Shown here one piece after another: positions 48,890 through 57,080 of a stretch of 64,000 nt of DNA. Source of the DNA: UBA9642 sp964545585 (GTDB lineage Archaea; Nanobdellota; Nanobdellia; Woesearchaeales; UBA9642); the NCBI GenBank assembly GCA_964545585.1, contig CAZJFT010000001.1, positions 11,519-75,518 on the forward strand, in the 5' to 3' direction. The position numbers were made by a program, and so were the translations under genes. The number at the start of each line of letters is the position of its first letter. Within the stretch, counting starts at the first letter, position 1. The notes beneath the pieces are model-generated. The model was not told the DNA's origin, did not search any database, and was given only the letters and a program-made list of their open reading frames with translations.

Positions 48890-49699
48890 TTAATGCTTCA
48901 ATTTTGCAATATTTGAGACTTGTTGCTTATGCAATTCTAGGAACGTGTTATATCTATCTTTAAAAGTCATCATTACTCCTGCCCCGGCACCCAATACTGC
49001 TATTACAATTAAAAGATTATTAAAATCTGACTTAAATGGATGTATCTGATCTACAAGTACATGCATCAGACTTGCCAGACCCGTGACGCCGACAACATTT
49101 ATTGTCCCTTTTTTCAAAATAGATAATGCTTGTTTTAAGAATTGATCGGCGGCACTCTCATATATTATTTCTACAGATTTCTCCAATATTTTTGTCTCTT
49201 CCTTGAGTTCAGACTCCCACAATGACATGTACCTGTCGAACATCCTTTTGCGCTCATCTAATATTTGTTGTATCTTTCCAGACTCATGTTTTTTCAAGAT
49301 GGCCAAAAAGTTTTCCTCTGTAGACATTCTGTCCTCTATAAGCGGGATATGGCCATTATACTCGGCGGTTATCTCAAAAATAGCGCTTATTCTTCTCCGA
49401 GTATCTTTGCTCTTAATGGATGATTCGGCCCAGGAAACGACTTCTTCCTCTATCTCAAGCAAATCCTTTATGCCTTTCTTTATCACAATCATCAAACGTT
49501 TATCATCGTTTATACATCGTTCAATAATTTTTTCAGCTTCAAGATTGCTTGTTTTGTTGAAAATAGTCCCGTCCAAAAAAGTCAATAGACGTATGGCTTT
49601 TTGTCTTTGGAGAGCTATCTCTGTTCTTAAAGCATACACTTTAGCCATATTTATGCGAATCTTTTCAATCTCGCTTATAGAATGATTGTTAATCGTCAT
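48890..49699 (-). CDS. Coiled-coil protein with two C-terminal membrane helices
   Basis: About 269 residues from ATG 49699 (MTINNHSISEIEKIRINMAK). A long helical, charged part (about 10-195) looks like an extended bundle or coiled coil. Two hydrophobic helices (about 200-217 and 232-252) and a short end follow. The topology places the coiled coil on one side of the membrane. No motif recognised. Confidence 0.7.
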   Translation of the reverse strand: MTINNHSISEIEKIRINMAKVYALRTEIALQRQKAIRLLTFLDGTIFNKTSNLEAEKIIERCINDDKRLMIVIKKGIKDLLEIEEEVVSWAESSIKSKDTRRRISAIFEITAEYNGHIPLIEDRMSTEENFLAILKKHESGKIQQILDERKRMFDRYMSLWESELKEETKILEKSVEIIYESAADQFLKQALSILKKGTINVVGVTGLASLMHVLVDQIHPFKSDFNNLLIVIAVLGAGAGVMMTFKDRYNTFLELHKQQVSNIAKLKH

Positions 49700-49738
49700 A
49701 AAAAATAACAATATAAGAAGAAGTATAAAAATCTTTCT

Positions 49739-50164
49739 TTACAATTCTTCTATCTTCTTCACTTCTTCCACGGCCTCTTTCAACGCTATCTTCTCAGGCT
49801 CCCATGTGAGCTTGTTCTGCACTGAATCGAGCATTGCCCACAGATAATTATCGTGCTTCTTTCCTGCGGCATAATTCTTCACAGGAATATTCATTGATGC
49901 ATTCACTAGATAGAATTGGAACACGTGGGTGTCCTGCCCATCCTGGAATGCGCATGTGGAATTAAGCTCTTTTATTATCTTGAATTTTGATATTCCTACT
50001 TGTTCCTTGACCAATCGTTCCACTGCGGCTTCCTCTCCTTCTCCATCTTCAAGAAGCGTTTTAGGGAATTCCCATCCGTGCCATCCTTCAACCCTTCTCA
50101 ATATCAGGAAGAACAATTCTCCATTATTATCATATGTTATTATCTGAACACCATGCTGCTCCAT
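49739..50164 (-). CDS. Nudix-fold protein with degenerate Nudix box
   Basis: About 141 residues from ATG 50164 (MEQHGVQIITYDNNGELFFL), with GGTG just upstream. The Nudix helix region reads KTLLEDGEGEEAAVERLVKE then QVGI: Gly and first Glu positions are kept, but the core RExxEE is ERxxKEQ. The fold is clear (WHGWEFPKTLLEDGE) while catalysis may be altered or lost. Substrate unknown. Confidence 0.75.
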   Translation of the reverse strand: MEQHGVQIITYDNNGELFFLILRRVEGWHGWEFPKTLLEDGEGEEAAVERLVKEQVGISKFKIIKELNSTCAFQDGQDTHVFQFYLVNASMNIPVKNYAAGKKHDNYLWAMLDSVQNKLTWEPEKIALKEAVEEVKKIEEL

Positions 50165-50255
50165 TACAATCACCAATAATCGAAGAATATGGATATTTTA
50201 AATAGTTTATTATTTCATAGTAAACTATTTTAACTCGACACGCTTTTGCTCTTCC

Positions 50256-50894
50256 ATGGTCAAGCCTGCAATAATCATTGATTTGAATGGTGCATTGATC
50301 AAGCAGAGGCCTTTTGATATTGCACATAAGGAATGGTTCAGGGTGATGGCTGAACTTATAAGGGATCATTCTATAAATGAGTTCGCATTCAAGGAAGACT
50401 ACTTCAAGGATGTGCAAGAGATAATGAAGAAATACCTTGGAGACATAGATATAAAGACCAGAAATGCTTTCGCAAGGAATATCTATTCCATGATGGTCGT
50501 CGAATCAATAAAGAAGTGGGACTTAGTGGAGGATTTTGCAGAATACTTGCATAATATAAAGAAAAGATTTTCTATTGTGCTTATCACTTCTGCGCCTACA
50601 GCAGCAATAAACGGCATCCTTGAGAAGATAAACTGTACTGACTTGTTCGATATAGTATCTGCAAGTCCCATGGAAGAAGTCCCGAGCAAGAAGGAATTGA
50701 TAGAATTATTCATCAAGAAACACGGAAAACCACTCTTCTACATCGGCCAAGGGGACAAGGACATTCTCACGTGCAAGGAATTCGGCATAAAAACTATAGT
50801 CGTCGATTGGGCAAAACCAGCCGAACATAAAGGAAACTTCGAAGCGCATAATGTTGATGAATTAGGGAAGATAGTTGAAAGATTTGTGATGTGA
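50256..50894 (+). CDS. HAD-superfamily protein with altered motif I
   Basis: A 212-residue HAD-like protein. Motif I reads IIIDLNGAL (D9, N11), whereas phosphatases have DxD. Motif II is LITSAPTAA (T/S), and motif III/IV is YIGQGDKDILTCKEFG. Asn in place of the acid/base Asp suggests a weak phosphatase or a different activity. An alpha-helical cap (about 18-95) lies between motifs I and II. Divergent from the Nudix gene, sharing a 91-base intergenic promoter region. Confidence 0.75.
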   Translation: MVKPAIIIDLNGALIKQRPFDIAHKEWFRVMAELIRDHSINEFAFKEDYFKDVQEIMKKYLGDIDIKTRNAFARNIYSMMVVESIKKWDLVEDFAEYLHNIKKRFSIVLITSAPTAAINGILEKINCTDLFDIVSASPMEEVPSKKELIELFIKKHGKPLFYIGQGDKDILTCKEFGIKTIVVDWAKPAEHKGNFEAHNVDELGKIVERFVM

Positions 50895-50898
50895 ACAA

Positions 50899-51474
50899 TT
50901 ATTTTAGGAACAATCGGTCAAATTTATCGAGAATACCGTTGTCTATGGAATTCTTAAACCTATCCACTAGTCTTTGCTCATCCTTGACTGCGAAGTCAGG
51001 ATCGTATTTTTCTTTTCCGACCGGAGAAGATTCTCTTATGAGACTCCCTTTCTCATAGACTTGAAATTTAGGCAACGCCCATCTTTTCCCTTCGTACATG
51101 GCAATCAAAGGCATGTGGGTTATTTGACTGAGTCCTTTGCTTATATTTATAATATTCTCAATTTCAGGGTAATGCATCGTCAGATATTCGTTAAAACCTG
51201 GCCCATAGAGGTAAGCTGCCTTAAAATCACTTACATCTAGCCTATAAAAAAGCGAGAAATGAGGCTGTTTCGGCAATTCTATCTCCGAGGTCTCTAGCAA
51301 TTTCTTTAGTGTTTGTGGGGTGTGCGTCTCTTCAACATCATAGATATAGCAAAAAATATCAGAGGTTGGAGTGAACATGTGTCCGTCAACACCATTCTCC
51401 AAGAGGAGTTTCTCCACATCGTGCAGATTGAACGAAGGATTTTCTGGCAGTCCACTGAATTTTATTATATCCAT
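50899..51474 (-). CDS. Hypothetical protein
   Basis: A 191-residue soluble protein of mixed composition (MDIIKFSGLPENPSFNLHDV ... GILDKFDRLFLK). No signal, membrane helix or catalytic motif recognised. Convergent with the HAD gene with only four bases between stops. Confidence 0.68.
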   Translation of the reverse strand: MDIIKFSGLPENPSFNLHDVEKLLLENGVDGHMFTPTSDIFCYIYDVEETHTPQTLKKLLETSEIELPKQPHFSLFYRLDVSDFKAAYLYGPGFNEYLTMHYPEIENIINISKGLSQITHMPLIAMYEGKRWALPKFQVYEKGSLIRESSPVGKEKYDPDFAVKDEQRLVDRFKNSIDNGILDKFDRLFLK

Positions 51475-51799
51475 AATTTGAGATATTGGGGGAAAATATA
51501 TATTTTCCTAATTATCACTCCTTTCAAGTTTCCACATGAAATGCAGGGGTTGTTTTTGTATACTGATGCATGAAATATGGCATATTCTGTGCTCAAAATC
51601 GAAAATTTAAGCACTCCATAGGAAGTAAAGGTTTGTCTCATTAAAATGACAGCAAGCCCTCATTTCGCATGGAAGTTTTTAAGTATAAAACGTGCTTACA
51701 CAGGACAACCAATCATAGCATTTATAAATAAACAGACATTCCTATTTATAAAGACATTAATAAACCAAATAACCTGTATCGGTTAGGGGGAAGTAAAAA
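51475..51799. other. Upstream region of the TBP gene
   Basis: About 325 bases without a gene. Several TATA-like stretches (ATTTATAAATAAAC near 51720-51733, TATTTATAAAG near 51744-51754) precede the TBP start and fit tandem promoters. Nothing else recognisable. Confidence 0.5.
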
Positions 51800-52378
51800 A
51801 TGGCAAAAAAACCAGCAAAGAAAACATCAGAAAAGAACCAGGAAACAACAAAAGAGCTTCAGATAGTGAACATTGTTGTAAGTTCTTCACTTGAGCATAA
51901 TATTCCATTAGAAAAAATGGCAGCAACATTAAGCAACACAGAATATAATCCGGAACAATTCCCCGGATTAGTGATAAGGATAAAGGATCCGAAGACATCA
52001 GCATTGATATTCAGCTCAGGAAAAATAGTATGCACGGGAGCAAGAAGCATACAAAAAGTTGAAGAGTCAATACAGAAGATAATCGAAAGCCTACAAAAGA
52101 TCGGAATAAAGATAACAATCAAACCGAAAATAACAATACAGAACATGGTCGCAGCAGGAAGCATCGGAATGGACCTAAACTTGAACAATCTAGCAATGAA
52201 GCTTCCAAATACAGAATATGAACCAGAGCAATTCCCGGGATTAGTATACAAGCTTATTGAGGCTAAGGCAACATTCTTGCTTTTCAGCAACGGAAAAGTC
52301 GTATGTACAGGAACAAAATCCGAAGAAGAAGCAAGACAGGCATTAGACAAGCTAGTCACGATATTGAAGAAAATATAG
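51800..52378 (+). CDS. tbp: TATA-box-binding protein
   Basis: A 192-residue TBP with the two direct repeats of the saddle: repeat 1 (about 15-100: IVNIVVSSSLEHNIPLEKMA, NTEYNPEQFPGLVIRI, FSSGKIVCTGARS) and repeat 2 (about 105-190: IQNMVAAGSIGMDLNLNNLA, NTEYEPEQFPGLVYKL, FSNGKVVCTGTKS). The Lys-rich first 15 residues (MAKKPAKKTSEK) are an extension. AGGGGGAAG is a clear ribosome-binding site. Binds promoter TATA boxes with TFB. Confidence 0.96.
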   Translation: MAKKPAKKTSEKNQETTKELQIVNIVVSSSLEHNIPLEKMAATLSNTEYNPEQFPGLVIRIKDPKTSALIFSSGKIVCTGARSIQKVEESIQKIIESLQKIGIKITIKPKITIQNMVAAGSIGMDLNLNNLAMKLPNTEYEPEQFPGLVYKLIEAKATFLLFSNGKVVCTGTKSEEEARQALDKLVTILKKI

Positions 52379-52451
52379 TTCCGAAAAATATTCGAAAAAA
52401 AGATAACAACTTTTTTATTTTATAATTTTTAAACAATCTAAAAATGATTTA

Positions 52452-52489
52452 GGGGGAGGATGGAAGTTTAGCCATCGGCTGGACTCTCC
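52452..52489 (+). promoter_or_regulatory. Structured leader hairpin before mcm
   Basis: The only Shine-Dalgarno-like run (GGGGGAGG, 52452-52459) lies 40 bases before ATG 52499, too far to act directly. It sits in a predicted hairpin: GGAG (52455-52458) pairs with CTCC (52486-52489), and AGTTTAGCC pairs with GGCTGGACT around the loop ATC (two G-U pairs), with one bulge. The start codon follows nine bases after the hairpin, so the fold may bring the run near the start, or hide it. Confidence 0.45.
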
Positions 52490-52498
52490 TAAAACTTT

Positions 52499-54511
52499 AT
52501 GGACGTTACAGAACAGATAGATAAGTTTCATGAATTCTTCGACCTGATATACAAGAAACAATTACATCAGGCAATGTCAAAAGGAGATAAATCCATATCG
52601 ATAAACTTCAGTGAATTGAGCAAGTTCAACCTAGATCTTGCGCAAGACGTGATAGAGAATCCTGAAGACACCATAAGAGCCGCAGAGATAAGCATCGAGC
52701 AATTCGGTTTCAACATCAAGGATTTCAAAGTGAGGATAAGGAATCTTCCAAAGACACAACAGGAGATGATACGTAACATAAGAAGTGTCCATCTAGAAAA
52801 GTTCATACAAGTGATGGGCATAATACGACAGAAATCAGATGTCAGACCACAAGTCACTTCGGCACGTTTTGAATGCCCAAGCTGCGGGAATACATTGACG
52901 GTGCTTCAGTTCGATACAAAATTTAGGGAGCCGACAAAATGCGGATGCGGAAGGAAGGGAAAATTCAAACTAATAAGCAAGGAGATGATTGATGCACAAA
53001 AAATAGTTCTTGAAGAGGCTCCTGAAGAGCTTGAAGGTTCAGAACAGCCTAAAAGGCTTGATGTATTCTTGAAATCCGATTTAGTCAGTCCGATGTCTGA
53101 AAAGAAGACGAATCCGGGGTCTAAGAACATAATAACAGGGGTGTTGAAGGAAGTCCCCATAATAGCAAGAGACGGCGGGAAGCTTACACGATTCGACCTT
53201 ATGCTAGAGGCAAACCATGTGGAATCTGTTGCTGAAGATTTTACAGAATTAGAGATAACTCCTGAAGAGATAAAAGACATAAAAGAGTTGTCAGAAGACC
53301 CTAAACTTACAAAAAGACTTATCAATTCCGTAGCTCCATCAATATATGGACATGATAAAGTCAAGGAAGCATTGATATTGCAATTATTCGGCGGCGTCCG
53401 AAAAAAGAAAGACGATGGATCTGTCACCAGAGGAGACATACATGTCCTTTTGATAGGAGACCCTGGTTCCGGAAAAAGCCAGATGTTAAAAAGGGTCTCG
53501 ATTGTTGCACCTAAATCAAGATATGTATCAGGAAAAGGAGCAAGCGCAGCAGGACTCACAGCGACAGTTGTCAAGGATGAATTCTTAAGAGGATACGCAT
53601 TAGAGGCAGGAGCTTTAGTGTTGACGAACAGAGGAATATGCTGCATAGATGAGCTCGACAAGATGACTAAAGAGGACACTAGCGCAATGCATGAAGCGTT
53701 AGAGCAGCAGACCATTTCCATAAACAAGGCCAACATCTCAGCAACATTGCGTGCAGAGACGACAGTTCTTGCGGCAGCAAATCCTAAATTCGGAAGGTTT
53801 GATCCCTATGAATTAATACCTAAACAGATAGAGCTTCCTTCCACATTGATCAACAGATTCGATCTGATATTCCCTATAAGAGACATCCCTAACAAAGCAA
53901 AGGACGAGAGGACTGCAGACTTCATATTGAAATTGCATAAGGAAGCGTCTGGTGGAGAGATAGATATCCCTACACAGGTGCTCAAGAAATACATTGCTTA
54001 TGCAAGACAGAACATAAATCCTCAGATGACAGACGGCGCATTGGAAGAGATAAAAGAATATTATGTTAAGATGCGATCAACAGGAGAGGGAGAAGAAGGA
54101 TATAAATCCATCCCGATATCTGCAAGACAATTAGAGGCGTTGATAAGATTGAGCGAAGCAAGCGCAAGATCAAGATTGTCAGATAAAGTGACTAAACCGG
54201 ATGCGAAGAGAGCCATAGAGCTCGTGCACTTCTGTCTATCTCAGATAGGCGTGGACCCTGAGACTGGAAAATTAGACATCGACAGGATAACGACCGGGAT
54301 AACTGCAAGCCAGAGAGGAATAATCGCCACGATAAAAGAGATAATACACGATCTAGAAGGACAGATAGGAAAACAGATACCGATTGACGATATAGTCATG
54401 AAGGCAAAAGACAAAGGGATAGACCAGGACAAGACAGAAGAGATACTCGATAGGCTGAAGAAGGCAGGAGACATATTCGCTCCGAGACCTAACTTCATAA
54501 GCAGATTATAA
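52499..54511 (+). CDS. mcm: Replicative helicase MCM
   Basis: A 670-residue MCM. N-terminal domain with zinc site C126/C129/C148/C150 and OB fold, AAA+ core with Walker A GDPGSGKSQ (320-328), Walker B CCIDELDKM (about 381-389), sensor and arginine finger ILINRFDLIF-type region (STLINRFDLIFPIRD), and a C-terminal winged helix (last 80 residues). No intein. Unwinds DNA ahead of the fork as a hexamer. Followed after 31 bases by an RPA-like gene. Confidence 0.96.
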   Translation: MDVTEQIDKFHEFFDLIYKKQLHQAMSKGDKSISINFSELSKFNLDLAQDVIENPEDTIRAAEISIEQFGFNIKDFKVRIRNLPKTQQEMIRNIRSVHLEKFIQVMGIIRQKSDVRPQVTSARFECPSCGNTLTVLQFDTKFREPTKCGCGRKGKFKLISKEMIDAQKIVLEEAPEELEGSEQPKRLDVFLKSDLVSPMSEKKTNPGSKNIITGVLKEVPIIARDGGKLTRFDLMLEANHVESVAEDFTELEITPEEIKDIKELSEDPKLTKRLINSVAPSIYGHDKVKEALILQLFGGVRKKKDDGSVTRGDIHVLLIGDPGSGKSQMLKRVSIVAPKSRYVSGKGASAAGLTATVVKDEFLRGYALEAGALVLTNRGICCIDELDKMTKEDTSAMHEALEQQTISINKANISATLRAETTVLAAANPKFGRFDPYELIPKQIELPSTLINRFDLIFPIRDIPNKAKDERTADFILKLHKEASGGEIDIPTQVLKKYIAYARQNINPQMTDGALEEIKEYYVKMRSTGEGEEGYKSIPISARQLEALIRLSEASARSRLSDKVTKPDAKRAIELVHFCLSQIGVDPETGKLDIDRITTGITASQRGIIATIKEIIHDLEGQIGKQIPIDDIVMKAKDKGIDQDKTEEILDRLKKAGDIFAPRPNFISRL

Positions 54512-54542
54512 AAAAAATTCAAAAAAATAAAACAATATCAAA

Positions 54543-55178
54543 ATGCCAGAAGACCAAAAATCCGAATTCAAGAGACAGACTGCATACAAATGCAGCATCA
54601 AAGACTTGAATAATGGAGTTTTTGTAAAGAGGCCCGGATGGGAGTCAAGTTATTTGATGACTGATTACGGCGATTTCTCAAGAGTGAACATAATAGCAGT
54701 AATAGTAGGAAAAGATGAAGGTACGATAACAATAGATGATGGCACAGGACAGATAATTGCAAGAGTATTCGACAGGACAGAATTGATAAATGATGTGATT
54801 GTCGGAGATCCGGTGTTGTTGATAGCTAGGCCGCGAGAGTATAATGCCCAAATATATCTCACAATAGATTTGATAAAAAAAATAAACGACAAGGGATGGA
54901 TAGCATACAGGAAGAAAGAGCTATCGCTGATAAAAAAAATCCGCGACACAGCGAAGCCTGAAGTGAAGAGAGAAGCTGAAGAAGTACAGAGCGAGAGCAC
55001 GATGAATTCTAAAGAGCGCATAATCTCTCTGATAAAAGAACTTGACAACGGACAAGGAGCGGACATGGATGAGGTCATACGCTTCTCGAAGATAAAGAAT
55101 GCTGAAGACATAATAAAAGATTTCATCCTAAAAGGAGAAGCGTTCGAATTGAGGCCGGGAAAGATAAAATTGATGTGA
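54543..55178 (+). CDS. RPA-like single-stranded-DNA-binding protein (OB + winged helix)
   Basis: A 211-residue protein with one OB fold (about 12-115: TAYKCSIKDLNNGVFVKRPG ... VNIIAVIVGKDEGTITIDDG TGQIIARVFD) and a C-terminal winged helix (about 145-211), the plan of RPA32/RPA2-type subunits. Coats or helps coat single-stranded DNA. Position right after mcm supports a replication role. Which larger RPA subunit it partners is not visible here. Confidence 0.82.
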   Translation: MPEDQKSEFKRQTAYKCSIKDLNNGVFVKRPGWESSYLMTDYGDFSRVNIIAVIVGKDEGTITIDDGTGQIIARVFDRTELINDVIVGDPVLLIARPREYNAQIYLTIDLIKKINDKGWIAYRKKELSLIKKIRDTAKPEVKREAEEVQSESTMNSKERIISLIKELDNGQGADMDEVIRFSKIKNAEDIIKDFILKGEAFELRPGKIKLM

Positions 55179-56069
55179 TTACGCAAAGAACATCGGCGTC
55201 ACATACACTTCTAATATTGCTGCAATGAATGTTATAACGAGCGCAAGCATCATCAGGTCTGCCGCATCCAATATGACGTGTTCAAATTTTCTGGTAGCCA
55301 CATCATGATTTATTATTGCGATGCTTATTATTCCTCCAGCAAGTGCGCCTACAAAATATGCAAGTATCTCTGGAAAACCGTGAATCACATACTTGAACAA
55401 CCCTATTGATACGACAGAGAAGTATGCCCCTATGCCTGCGCCACCTGCCTGTGCAGCCAATGCAGCAATATTGCTCCTTATGAAATTACCTATGGCTGTG
55501 CCTATGACTGAGGCATTCCATAATAGTATGAATATTGCTCCGGCGCCATAAAGAAAACTGAACAGGATACAAAAAAGCAAGACCTTGACGTTATTGAAGA
55601 ATATCTTTGAGAACACATTGAACGATGTGGCGCTTCCTGTGACTACATTGCCTGTTATTGTGCCCTGTGACATTTCAGTGGTCCGTCCATTTATTGCGAT
55701 TATTGTAGATGTTTGGCTCTCAAAAAGTACAGATATGGTGCTTGATGGGAGAACAACATACCAGAATACGAATGCGAGGGTCGCTCCTAAAAAAAGGTAC
55801 ATGAATGCGGAAAGTGCCTTCCAATGCTCTTTGAGCAATATCACTTCAGATGTGTCAGTCAGGTCCTTCTCCTCCTCCATCTTAATCAATTTATACATCA
55901 AAGGGATGGACGCTATTGTCGCGAGGAATACCATGAACAGGCTAGAATACTGCTTGAATATCATGTAAGCAAGAAACATTGCAAGACTTGTGTATATGAA
56001 TCCTAGAAATGTCAACAAACCTGGCTTGTTCTCGGCCTTTTCTGGACTTATCAAAGATTCTAAAACCAT
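55179..56069 (-). CDS. SpoIIM-family membrane protein
   Basis: A 296-residue protein with about six or seven membrane helices. The second half carries the stage II sporulation M signature (LYGAGAIFILLWNASVIGTA, HGFPEILAYFVGALAGGIIS). The family is widespread in archaea where it has no sporulation role; a link to envelope processes is suspected. Its stop abuts that of the RPA-like gene (convergent). Confidence 0.85.
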   Translation of the reverse strand: MVLESLISPEKAENKPGLLTFLGFIYTSLAMFLAYMIFKQYSSLFMVFLATIASIPLMYKLIKMEEEKDLTDTSEVILLKEHWKALSAFMYLFLGATLAFVFWYVVLPSSTISVLFESQTSTIIAINGRTTEMSQGTITGNVVTGSATSFNVFSKIFFNNVKVLLFCILFSFLYGAGAIFILLWNASVIGTAIGNFIRSNIAALAAQAGGAGIGAYFSVVSIGLFKYVIHGFPEILAYFVGALAGGIISIAIINHDVATRKFEHVILDAADLMMLALVITFIAAILEVYVTPMFFA

Positions 56070-56118
56070 TATTTAACAGCAGAAAGTATATTTATAAAGT
56101 TATTTATGAGTAAATAGT

Positions 56119-56535
56119 TTATGCATAATAGTCTTTGAAATTAGTCCTTTCAGAAGTTACCCTTCTTACTTCATATTCTGATTGCGGTATGCCTGCATCA
56201 TGGAATTCTGAATGGACAAGTTCATGAGTTAGTGTAATATATTTTTCCGGCCCCGGAAGATTCCTTAAGACATAAGGTTTTGAATTTCCGGGGATAAACA
56301 TCCCTTTGACCACAAAATCTGTTCCTGCGGCTATGAAATCGACTTCGTGAGCGGAATACTCGGGGATTTGCGTCTTGTACTTCATATAAGGTGTAGACGT
56401 GGAATAGAACTGTGGCAGAATATCGGCCGAGACATTCATGTTGCCATCTTTCTGAGGGATCTTTGCAGAATCTACAATGCCATCTAATGAAACGCTCGAG
56501 ACATCCCTTCTTCCAGAATAATTTATTATTACCAC
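56119..56535 (-). CDS. Small HExxH metallopeptidase-like protein
   Basis: A 138-residue protein with LTHELVHSEFHDAGIPQSEY near residues 100-120: an HExxH zinc motif followed by further His and Glu residues, as in gluzincin-like peptidases of the ImmA/IrrE type. The start is GTG 56535, with TATATAC about 25 bases upstream (leaderless). Small for a complete peptidase. Target unknown. Confidence 0.6.
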   Translation of the reverse strand: MVIINYSGRRDVSSVSLDGIVDSAKIPQKDGNMNVSADILPQFYSTSTPYMKYKTQIPEYSAHEVDFIAAGTDFVVKGMFIPGNSKPYVLRNLPGPEKYITLTHELVHSEFHDAGIPQSEYEVRRVTSERTNFKDYYA

Positions 56536-56593
56536 AATATAGGATGATTTGATGTATATAAAAGATTTGTGAAATATAAAATATTTTTAAAAC

Positions 56594-57040
56594 ATGAAAA
56601 GATTTATAAGTGAAATAAAATTCGCAAGGGATATGGATTATGAACTGATGCTTGAGCGTGGAAAGAAGAATCTGCCAGAAATAACTCTTGCTTCAGAAAG
56701 GTTTGTCGTGCCTAAAGTGACCGGCCACCTGGAAGGTAACAAGACTGTGATAAGTAATTTCTTCCAGATAGCATCTACACTAGGAAGAACACCTGAGCAT
56801 TTGCTTAAGTTCATATCGAGAGAGACTGCGGCAAAAGGAGAAATAAAAAGGCAGTTGCTAGTTTTTAATACAAAAATACCTAGTTCTAAGATAAATGAAA
56901 AGATAGAGCAATACGTCGATCAATTCGTCATGTGCAAAGAATGTGGCAAACCCGACACAAAACTCTCAAAAGAAGGGATAGTCACATTCATGCGCTGCCA
57001 AGCATGCGGCGCGAAGACAGTGATCAAGTCTAAGATATGA
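56594..57040 (+). CDS. eif2b: Translation initiation factor aIF2 beta
   Basis: A 148-residue aIF2beta. An N-terminal helix (MDYELMLERGKKNLPE) that binds the gamma subunit, the central domain (NFFQIASTLGRTPEHLLKFI) and the C-terminal zinc finger CKECGKPDTKL ... CQACGAK. Part of the aIF2 trimer that brings Met-tRNAi to the ribosome. TATA-like ATATTTTTAAAAC lies just upstream. Confidence 0.94.
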   Translation: MKRFISEIKFARDMDYELMLERGKKNLPEITLASERFVVPKVTGHLEGNKTVISNFFQIASTLGRTPEHLLKFISRETAAKGEIKRQLLVFNTKIPSSKINEKIEQYVDQFVMCKECGKPDTKLSKEGIVTFMRCQACGAKTVIKSKI

Positions 57041-57080
57041 AAGTCCTGATGTATATAATATAAATTTCTTTTCTAAAATA

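Noticed and set aside
52460..52471. A three-codon upstream reading frame (MEV) in the mcm leader
   Set aside because: The Shine-Dalgarno-like run touches the ATG with no spacing, which would not support initiation, and the hairpin explains the sequence better.
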